Source: Maritimibacter sp. (GTDB lineage Bacteria > Pseudomonadota > Alphaproteobacteria > Rhodobacterales > Rhodobacteraceae). Taken from it: a stretch of DNA of 64,000 nt. The notes under the pieces are model-generated. The model saw only the letters and a program-made list of their open reading frames with translations. It was not told the origin of the DNA and made no database searches. Below, in pieces: positions 55,760-64,000 of the stretch. The position numbers and the translations under genes were made by a program. Each line of letters begins with the position of its first letter. The stretch's first letter is position 1. The DNA is taken from assembly GCA_002701395.1 (NCBI GenBank), contig NZVC01000058.1:62001-126000 (forward strand). The letters are read 5' to 3'.

Positions 55760-57895
55760 CTATGCGGCGTCCGTCCGGGCGGCCGAGATCAGCTGCAGGA
55801 TGTCCTTCGCCGCTTCGGGGATGTTGGTTCCCGGCCCGAAGATCGCCTTCACGCCGGCCTTCTTGAGGAACTCGTAATCCTGATGCGGGATCACCCCGCC
55901 GCAGATCACGATGATGTCCTCTGCGCCCTGCTCTTTCAGCGCGGCGATCAGCTTGGGCGCCAGCGTCTTGTGCCCTGCCGCCTGGCTTGAAATGCCGACG
56001 ACGTGCACGTCGTTGTCCACCGCATCCTGCGCAGCCTCTTCCGGGGTCTGGAACAAGGGGCCGACGTCGACGTCAAAGCCGATGTCGGCAAAAGCCGTCG
56101 CGATCACCTTGGCGCCGCGGTCGTGACCGTCCTGCCCCATCTTGACCACCAGCATGCGGGGCCGGCGGCCTTCCTCTTCGGCGAAGGCCTCGACGTCCTT
56201 CTGGATCTGGGCGAAGCCCTCGTCGCCCTCGTAGGCCGCGCCGTAGACACCCGCCAGCGTCTTCACCTCGGCCCGATGCCGGCCGAACACCTTCTCCATC
56301 GCCATGCTGATCTCTCCTACCGATGCGCGCGCCCGCGCGGCCTCGACCGCGGCTTCCAGCAGGTTGCCGCCCTCGGACGCCCGCCGTTCCAGTTCCGCCA
56401 GCGCCGCGTCGCAGGCGGCCTGATCGCGGCTGCCCCGGATGCGCTCTAGCCGGGCGATCTGGCTGTCGCGCACCTTGACGTTGTCCACGTCGAGAATGTC
56501 GATCTCGTCCTCTGTCTCGCGGCGGTACTTGTTGACCCCGACGATCACCTCTTCGCCGCGGTCGATCATCGCCTGCCGACGTGCTGCCGATTCCTCGATC
56601 CGCAGCTTCGGCATCCCCGACGCGACGGCCTTGGTCATGCCGCCCATTTCTTCGATCTCGCCGACCAGCGCCCATGCCTTGTCGGCCAGCTCGGCGGTCA
56701 GGCTTTCCACATAGTAAGATCCGGCCAAAGGATCGACGACGCTGGTCACGCCGGTCTCTTCCTGAAGGATCAGCTGCGTGTTCCGGGCGATGCGGGCCGA
56801 GAACTCGGTCGGCAGCGCGATCGCCTCGTCCAGCGCATTGGTGTGTAGCGACTGGGTGCCGCCCAGCGCGGCGGACATCGCCTCGTACGCGGTGCGGATG
56901 ACGTTGTTATAGGGGTCCTGTTCTTGCAAAGACACGCCCGAGGTCTGGCAGTGGGTCCGCAACATCTTGGACCGCTCTTGCTTTGCACCGAACTCTTCCA
57001 TGATGCGGTGCCACAACAGGCGTGCGGCGCGCAGCTTGGCGGCCTCCATGAAGAAATTCATGCCAATGGCGAAGAAGAACGACAACCGTCCGGCAAACTT
57101 GTCGACGTCCATGCCGGCCTCGATGGCGGCGCGCACGTACTCGCGCCCGTCCGCCAGCGTGAAGGCCAGTTCCTGCACAAGGTTCGCGCCCGCTTCCTGC
57201 ATGTGGTAGCCGGAAATCGAGATCGAGTTGAAGCGCGGCATCTCGTTCGACGTGTATTCGATGATGTCCGAGATGATCCGCATCGAGGGTTCGGGCGGAT
57301 AGATATAGGTGTTCCGCACCATGAACTCTTTCAGAATGTCGTTCTGGATGGTCCCGGACAGAACGGCCCGGTCATGCCCCTGCTCTTCGCCGGTGACGAT
57401 GAAACTGGCAAGGATCGGGATCACCGCGCCGTTCATGGTCATCGACACGGACACCTGATCCAGCGGGATGCCGTCGAACAGGATCTTCATGTCCTCGACG
57501 CTGTCGATGGCCACGCCCGCCTTGCCCACGTCGCCCACGACCCGTTCATGATCGCTGTCGTATCCACGGTGCGTGGCAAGGTCGAAGGCCACCGAAACGC
57601 CCTGCTGGCCGGCGGCCAGCGCCTTGCGGTAAAAGGCGTTCGATTCCTCGGCGGTCGAGAACCCGGCGTACTGGCGGATCGTCCACGGTCGTCCGGCATA
57701 CATCGTTGCCTTCACCCCGCGGGTGAACGGCTCGAACCCCGGCAGCGTCCCCATATGCGGCAGGTCGGCCGTGTCCTCGGCCGTATAAAGGGGCCGTACG
57801 TCGATCCCCTCCAGCGTATGCCACGTCAGATCTTCCAGCGGCTTGCCCCGCAGTTCCTTCTCGGCGCGGGCCTTCCAGGCATCGATGTCGCTCAT
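55760..57895 (-). CDS. scpA: Methylmalonyl-CoA mutase
   Basis: Adenosylcobalamin enzyme interconverting methylmalonyl-CoA and succinyl-CoA. 711 residues in one chain: an N-terminal substrate barrel ([55 protein letters not shown]) and a C-terminal B12 domain with the cobalt-ligand motif DGHDRGAKV near residue 590. It completes propionyl-CoA use with the pccA product. Divergent from the DUF4174 gene. Confidence 0.97.
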   Translation of the reverse strand: MSDIDAWKARAEKELRGKPLEDLTWHTLEGIDVRPLYTAEDTADLPHMGTLPGFEPFTRGVKATMYAGRPWTIRQYAGFSTAEESNAFYRKALAAGQQGVSVAFDLATHRGYDSDHERVVGDVGKAGVAIDSVEDMKILFDGIPLDQVSVSMTMNGAVIPILASFIVTGEEQGHDRAVLSGTIQNDILKEFMVRNTYIYPPEPSMRIISDIIEYTSNEMPRFNSISISGYHMQEAGANLVQELAFTLADGREYVRAAIEAGMDVDKFAGRLSFFFAIGMNFFMEAAKLRAARLLWHRIMEEFGAKQERSKMLRTHCQTSGVSLQEQDPYNNVIRTAYEAMSAALGGTQSLHTNALDEAIALPTEFSARIARNTQLILQEETGVTSVVDPLAGSYYVESLTAELADKAWALVGEIEEMGGMTKAVASGMPKLRIEESAARRQAMIDRGEEVIVGVNKYRRETEDEIDILDVDNVKVRDSQIARLERIRGSRDQAACDAALAELERRASEGGNLLEAAVEAARARASVGEISMAMEKVFGRHRAEVKTLAGVYGAAYEGDEGFAQIQKDVEAFAEEEGRRPRMLVVKMGQDGHDRGAKVIATAFADIGFDVDVGPLFQTPEEAAQDAVDNDVHVVGISSQAAGHKTLAPKLIAALKEQGAEDIIVICGGVIPHQDYEFLKKAGVKAIFGPGTNIPEAAKDILQLISAARTDAA

Positions 57896-58006
57896 TGATC
57901 GGGCTCCTCTCCTACGGATGCGCGCTGGTCACAGTTTCCGGCGCGGGCGCCTTGGCCCTTCGTTTTCCCGACCCCCGGGCTTATATGCGAATAAGCAGGA
58001 GGACGA

Positions 58007-58492
58007 ATGGCCAAGGTCTTGACTTCAATATTCATTGTCTGCGTCAGCGCGGCCGCGTGGGCGCAGGATGCAGAGGTGGTCAACGATACCGGCACGGCAG
58101 AGGCCGAGCGGGAGATGGCAGAGGAAGTGCCCCTGTTCTTCGAGGCCTCCGATGTCACGCTGGACGAGTTCGTCTGGACCAAGCGTGTGGTCGTGGTTTT
58201 CGCCGACACGCCAGCGGATCCGCGATACATCGAACAGCTGGAATTGCTTAGCGCCCGGCCCGAGGCCCTGATCGCCCGCGACGTGATCGTCATCACCGAC
58301 TCTGACCCGTCCGCAGAAACCGACGTGCGCCGCGCGCTCAGGCCGCGCGGCTTCCAACTGACGCTGATCGAGAAGGACGGCCGCGTGAACCTGCGCAAAC
58401 CGCTTCCGTGGGACGTGCGCGAGGTGACGCGCGCCATCGACAAGTGGCCGCTGCGGCAAGAAGAGATCCGCGAAGGGCGCGGGACGGAATAG
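58007..58492 (+). CDS. Secreted DUF4174 domain protein
   Basis: 161 residues with a signal peptide (MAKVLTSIFIVCVSAAAWAQ). The DUF4174 pattern follows: DVTLDEFVWTKRVVVVFADTPADPRYIEQLELL, then LIARDVIVITDSDPSAET and GFQLTLIEKDGRVNLRKPLPWDVREV. The fold resembles thioredoxin without catalytic cysteines. Role unknown. Ends one base before the membrane protein gene on the other strand. Confidence 0.87.
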   Translation: MAKVLTSIFIVCVSAAAWAQDAEVVNDTGTAEAEREMAEEVPLFFEASDVTLDEFVWTKRVVVVFADTPADPRYIEQLELLSARPEALIARDVIVITDSDPSAETDVRRALRPRGFQLTLIEKDGRVNLRKPLPWDVREVTRAIDKWPLRQEEIREGRGTE

Positions 58493-58493
58493 G

Positions 58494-60082
58494 TCATGCG
58501 GCGGGCTCCTCTTCCGGGGCGTCCGCGAAGCTGAACCGCGCACCGTCCGGAAGCCCCCCGGCCCAGTCGCGCAGCATGGCCAGATAGGCGTCGGGATCGG
58601 GCACCGCCGCCTCGTTCAGCCAGAACACCACCTCTGTGGCGCCAAGATAGAAGGCGTGCACATCCGTGGTCAGCACCCCGACGCGGCGCCAGCCGTCCCC
58701 CATTTCCTCGTCCGAGAACCAGACGCCGGAATACAGCATGGCGAAGTGTACGCCCGCCTGTTCCGCCTGCGCCCCGGCCCAGCCGGGCCGGTTCTCGCGC
58801 GCTTCGAGAATCCGCATGATCTCGGCGTTGGCGAGACCCCACAGGTCCAGCACGTAATTTGGGTTCTGCCACGCGACATAGCCGATGTCGTTGACCGCGA
58901 CGGGTTCGTTCAGCACGTCCTTCGCGAACCGCGCCATCTGGCCCTGCTGAACGTGGATCGCCCGCGGCGCATAGGGATACTCGCGCACTGCCGTCGGCAG
59001 ATAATAGATGGCGGCCAAGGCGATTGGCACGGCGGCGACCGCCCCGGCCAGCCGCCCCTGCGCCGAAGCGGCGGCAGCCAACAGGCCCGCGACCAGCGTG
59101 GCAAGGATGTAGATCTCGTACCGATCCAGCCAGCCGAACTTGCCCAGCAACACGTGGCCCATCCCGGCAAGGATGACGACCGGCAGGATGAGGCGGCGGC
59201 GCGAGGTTCGGACACCCGGCCAAAGCGCCAGCACGAAGGCCAGCAGCATCGACAGCAGCAGGATCTGCCCCGGTGGTGACGTCAGCGCCGTGTGCAGCTT
59301 GAACCGGAAATAGGCCAGCGGCCCACCGCCCACGACCTCGCCCGCCGTCATCTTGAACCGGACCGAGCTTGGCAGGGGGTCCAGCCCCATCGACCACAGC
59401 AGCGCGCAGAAGCCCGCGACCGGCAGCACCGCGATCAGGCCAAGCCCGATCCCCGCCCGGACCCGGCCCGCCAGAAGCACCGCGAAGGCGGCGGCCACCG
59501 CAAGCGCCAGCCCCTCGAACCGCAGCAGCGGCGCGAACAGGATGCCCGCAATCAGGAACGGTGTGATGCGGTTTTGATCCGCAAGGATTAGCAGGCCAAG
59601 GATGATCGCAAGGCTGGCTGCCGTGTGCAGCATATGCTCCATCCCGGTGAAGGCCAGCCCGGCCATGTTCAGCGCGACAGGCCCCGCGACGGCCAGCGCA
59701 ATGCCGAACACGCCACGGTATCCCGCCTGCCACAGGATCCGGCCCCACAGCGCGGCGGCGGCCATTAAACCCACGACGTTCCAGAACAGCGGCAGGTAGC
59801 GTTGCAGCGGGCTTTCCGAGAACGGCGTCAGCAGCAGCGGATAGACGGGGGACGACGCGGCGGCGGCGATCTCTCCGTCGTTCACGCCATAACCGCCGCC
59901 CGCGATCTGTTCGGCGATCGCAAGGTGGATGTACGGATCATCCAGCGGATAGTCGAAGACACCGCCCGCGGTCGACCATGCCGCGACCTGAAGCACGAGA
60001 TGCGCCAGCACCGCCGCCGCCACCGCCAGAAGCGGCAGGAGCCACGGGGTGCCGGTCCCGGCGTCGGTCGCGGCGGATCGAG

Positions 60083-60086
<4 letters not shown>
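58494..60086 (-). CDS. GT-C-like integral membrane protein in the pcc operon
   Basis: 530 residues with about ten membrane helices. After the first helix there is YPLDDPYIHLAIAEQIA, the acidic pair expected of GT-C glycosyltransferases, and a periplasmic C-terminal domain (VAVNDIGYVAWQNPNYVLDLWGLAN). Its start overlaps the stop of pccA by four bases, so it is part of the propionate operon, although no role there is known. Confidence 0.8.
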
Positions 60087-62128
<2,042 letters not shown>

Positions 62129-62180
62129 CTCCGTCCCTCTCCCTCTTGGCGTTCAGACTTTGGCCTGACCGCAACGCGAA

Positions 62181-62211
62181 AAGCCGCCCGGACACAGGGT
62201 CCGGACGGCTT
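62181..62211 (-). terminator. Intrinsic terminator after the small lipoprotein gene
   Basis: AAGCCGTCCGGA pairs with TCCGGGCGGCTT (one G-T) on the minus strand, followed by TTCGCG with a short T-run within the arm end. It separates the lipoprotein gene from pccA. Confidence 0.75.
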
Positions 62212-62258
62212 CATTCACGGCGGCACGGGGCCGCCCAAGGCTTAGACTGCGGCTGGGA

Positions 62259-62468
62259 TCAGCGGCAGTTGGCCTGATTGACGTACTGGCAATAGGCGAC
62301 GTTGCCGGCCGCGCCGACAATTGCACCCGTGACCGGATCTGCGCCGGTAAGAAGTGCGGCACCGGTGCCGGCGCCCATGCCGAAAACGCCTTGTTCCAGC
62401 GGAGTGTCACCACAGGCCGAAAGGCCCAAAGCCGCGACCAGAAGCGCGGCGGAAAGCTTGATGCGCAT
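62259..62468 (-). CDS. Small glycine-rich lipoprotein
   Basis: 69 residues with a lipobox LSAC (cleavage before Cys19), then a glycine/alanine-rich middle (GMGAGTGAALLTGADPVTGAIVGAAGN) and two further cysteines (YCQYVNQANC). The Gly-rich part resembles the glycine-zipper segments of small outer-membrane lipoproteins. AAGGGC precedes the ATG. Confidence 0.85.
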   Translation of the reverse strand: MRIKLSAALLVAALGLSACGDTPLEQGVFGMGAGTGAALLTGADPVTGAIVGAAGNVAYCQYVNQANCR

Positions 62469-62835
62469 TGGGATGTGCCCTTGTTATGTTCTGCTCTGCG
62501 TCGATCTAGCGCCGGACGCGGCAGAAATCCAAACCTCAGGGCGGGTAAACGCAGATTTTGGGCAGTTTGCCGCTCAAATCCGCGTGTAGACGCAGGCACC
62601 CCACCGGGAAAACCAGATACGGGGGGTGACGGTCTGACCTGGGGATGGCCAGACCGTCGATAAGGGGAAGGGTAACGGTCGAGACGCGCCCTGACATAAA
62701 ACGGTGCCTTAGGTCGCGGCTCAGGTTCGACACTGACCTTGGTCGCGCGGTCTGCATAGGGGGCTGTGAACACGGCACGCAGGTGCGCCGTTTCCCGCCG
62801 AAATCGTTTTGCCCCATGCGGAAAAACGCCGACCA
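62469..62835. other. Gap between the lipoprotein and a conserved hypothetical gene
   Basis: 367 bases. The only element seen is a 9-bp inverted repeat GACGGTCTG/CAGACCGTC at 62628-62658 with a 13-base loop. No gene. Confidence 0.45.
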
Positions 62836-63183
62836 TCAGTCGAGATCCAGCTCTGGAAAGGACGCGCGGGCGGCATCCACGTCGATACGCAACAGCGAGT
62901 CGTAGCTTGCCGGTTCAAACGGGTCATCGACGGCCACGACTTCGCGACCGAACAGCCACGACAGCCGCCCGGCATCAAGATTGCCGCGTTCGAAAGGTTC
63001 TTCGCCGAAGTGATCCCAAAGCGCCTGCAGAAAGCCCGCATCGGCCCTTTTGTCGGCAGGACGCCGGTCGGGGAAACGCTCGCGACGGGTGATCGGTGTC
63101 ACCCCGCGCGGATTCGCCCTGCGGATCACGAATTGAAAGTCGGTGCCTGGAAGACGTCCGGGAAACCCTCGATGCTTCAGCAT
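62836..63183 (-). CDS. Conserved-looking protein, unknown function
   Basis: 115 residues, basic N-terminal half and acidic C-terminal half (WDHFGEEPFERGNLDAGRLSWLFGREVVAVDD, ASFPELDLD). A strong GGGAGGGACGAGG site lies before the ATG, which supports it as a real gene. No signal peptide or membrane helix. I do not recognise the family. Confidence 0.7.
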   Translation of the reverse strand: MLKHRGFPGRLPGTDFQFVIRRANPRGVTPITRRERFPDRRPADKRADAGFLQALWDHFGEEPFERGNLDAGRLSWLFGREVVAVDDPFEPASYDSLLRIDVDAARASFPELDLD

Positions 63184-63252
63184 CCTCGTCCCTCCCGGTG
63201 CGGGACGATCAGGGAGTCCAGGACGGGCGCGAGCGCCCGTCCCGTCCGAAGA

Positions 63253-63393
63253 TTACTTGTACTTGCCGGTGTAGACCGGTTCGATCGTAATCGGCTCGGG
63301 ATCGATGTATACGGGTTCTTCCTCTTGCTGGGCACAAGCCGCAGCGAAGGCCACGAGGCCAAAGGCGAGAACCAGTTTGACGCTTTTCGACAT
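63253..63393 (-). CDS. 46-residue lipoprotein
   Basis: Signal peptide MSKSVKLVLAFGLVAFAAAC with a lipobox (AAAC), followed by a 27-residue acidic, proline-rich mature part (EEEPVYIDPEPITIEPVYTGKYK). AGGAG lies eight bases before the ATG. Similar tiny lipoproteins occur in roseobacters, often near division or stress genes. Function unknown. Confidence 0.8.
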   Translation of the reverse strand: MSKSVKLVLAFGLVAFAAACAQQEEEPVYIDPEPITIEPVYTGKYK

Positions 63394-63607
63394 CCTAGTC
63401 TCCTGTCGTAAAGATGGAGGCCGAACACTGACTCTGCAGCGCGAGACCTCCCATTCAGGGTACAGGTCACTGTCCGGTAACCTCCCGAGACGATAGAACA
63501 TTCGTGACTAAAAGGAAATTCCACCCGAGCGAGTAGGCGGGTTTGTGGCACCGTTGCATCAAGTGCCCCCCGGCGACCGGCGAATGCCGCTAGATATTGT
63601 GTCTGCA

Positions 63608-63997
63608 TCAGAATGCCTCCCAGATACAGTGATCGCCTTCGATGCTATAAGCCTCGAAAAACTGGGTAATTTCCGGGTTTGGCTCCCCGAATTCGGAAGG
63701 TTGATCCGCCAGCGAAATGATCACTTGCGCAGGTCGCGGACCGATGTTCGGCAGCCGCGGAAGCGCATAGGACCGGCAAAGAAATTCCATGTCGGATGCT
63801 GCTTGCGCAAATGTGATCTTGCCTTCCGCGTGTCCGATGTCCGGTGCGACGAATCGGAAACGCCACGTCAAGCCCTTTGGTCCAGCCGTGTCGCGGACCA
63901 CCTCGGCGAAGTCGACGGGCTGGCCTGACGGCACCTCGACCGGCTCTGCCCCGGCTGGGACCGCCATAGCCGCAAAGGCGATTGCGGGCAGTCTCAT
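63608..63997 (-). CDS. Secreted DUF6497-like protein
   Basis: 129 residues. A weak signal peptide (MRLPAIAFAAMAVPAGA) precedes EVPSGQPVDFAEVVRD, WRFRFVAPDIG, DMEFLCRSYALPRL and QFFEAYSIEGDHCIWEAF, the order of conserved segments I associate with DUF6497. Two cysteines could pair. The start codon is three bases from the window edge, so its upstream signals are outside. Confidence 0.75.
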   Translation of the reverse strand: MRLPAIAFAAMAVPAGAEPVEVPSGQPVDFAEVVRDTAGPKGLTWRFRFVAPDIGHAEGKITFAQAASDMEFLCRSYALPRLPNIGPRPAQVIISLADQPSEFGEPNPEITQFFEAYSIEGDHCIWEAF

Positions 63998-64000
63998 GAT

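Overview
The window (about 64-65% GC by eye) reads as a chromosomal segment of a marine Rhodobacterales (roseobacter-type alphaproteobacterium). The reasons are the alphaproteobacterial order of the division/cell-wall (dcw) cluster with two small DUF2484 membrane genes between murC and murB, a SAM/SAH riboswitch in front of metK (a riboswitch class known mainly from Rhodobacterales), tandem CCUCCUCCC hairpin RNAs (CcsR/cuckoo type), a DUF6497-type secreted protein, and the lapA-ihfB-rpsA and miaB/phoH/ybeY/corC/lnt/metK neighbourhoods. I see no prophage, insertion sequence, CRISPR array, rRNA or tRNA.

Layout. 1-16428 (minus strand) is an almost unbroken dcw operon, in transcription order mraZ, rsmH, ftsL, ftsI, murE, murF, mraY, murD, ftsW, murG, murC, two DUF2484 genes, murB, ddl and the 5' part of ftsQ; many junctions are 1-13 base overlaps. 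Upstream of mraZ lies a 0.7 kb gene-free region with three TGGGAATT-type motifs that resemble MraZ boxes, a 13-bp hairpin next to the mraZ start, and a perfect DnaA box. The Fe-S carrier mrp follows.

18380-19236 holds the most striking element: a heat-shock-like promoter, a 41-codon gene, and then twelve consecutive hairpins (six two-hairpin modules), each exposing CCTCCTCCC, an anti-Shine-Dalgarno sequence, in its loop. The last hairpin doubles as an intrinsic terminator. This matches the architecture of the CcsR/cuckoo sRNA operons of Rhodobacter, but here with six modules and a leader peptide that does not look like the usual DUF1127 protein.

19349-33782 is mixed metabolism: trpA, a fumarylacetoacetase-like hydratase, an FMN alpha-hydroxy-acid oxidase, an MFS transporter, rplY, pth and small conserved genes; a membrane-bound LuxR-type regulator next to a secreted Pro-Asp-Arg repeat protein; trpB and trpF separated by a tannase-family esterase and an acetyltransferase; then lapA and ihfB. 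34206-43848 holds rpsA, a frameshifted acetyltransferase, an aldo/keto reductase, cmk, aroA (class II), trmB, a DUF1326/DUF2182 metal-binding pair, queF and metK. 43915-52155 is the lnt-corC-ybeY / phoH / miaB block, interrupted by a cation-diffusion facilitator and an O-methyltransferase.

52283-63997 carries a glycosyltransferase-like and a sulfotransferase-like gene, an acetyltransferase, a glyoxalase-like and a MAPEG gene. It also carries the propionate/methylmalonyl-CoA genes (biotin-carboxylase subunit and B12-dependent mutase, with a GT-C-like membrane protein overlapping the carboxylase gene), and a set of small secreted or lipoprotein genes.

Intergenic stretches are short and often hold hairpins; the larger ones are described individually.
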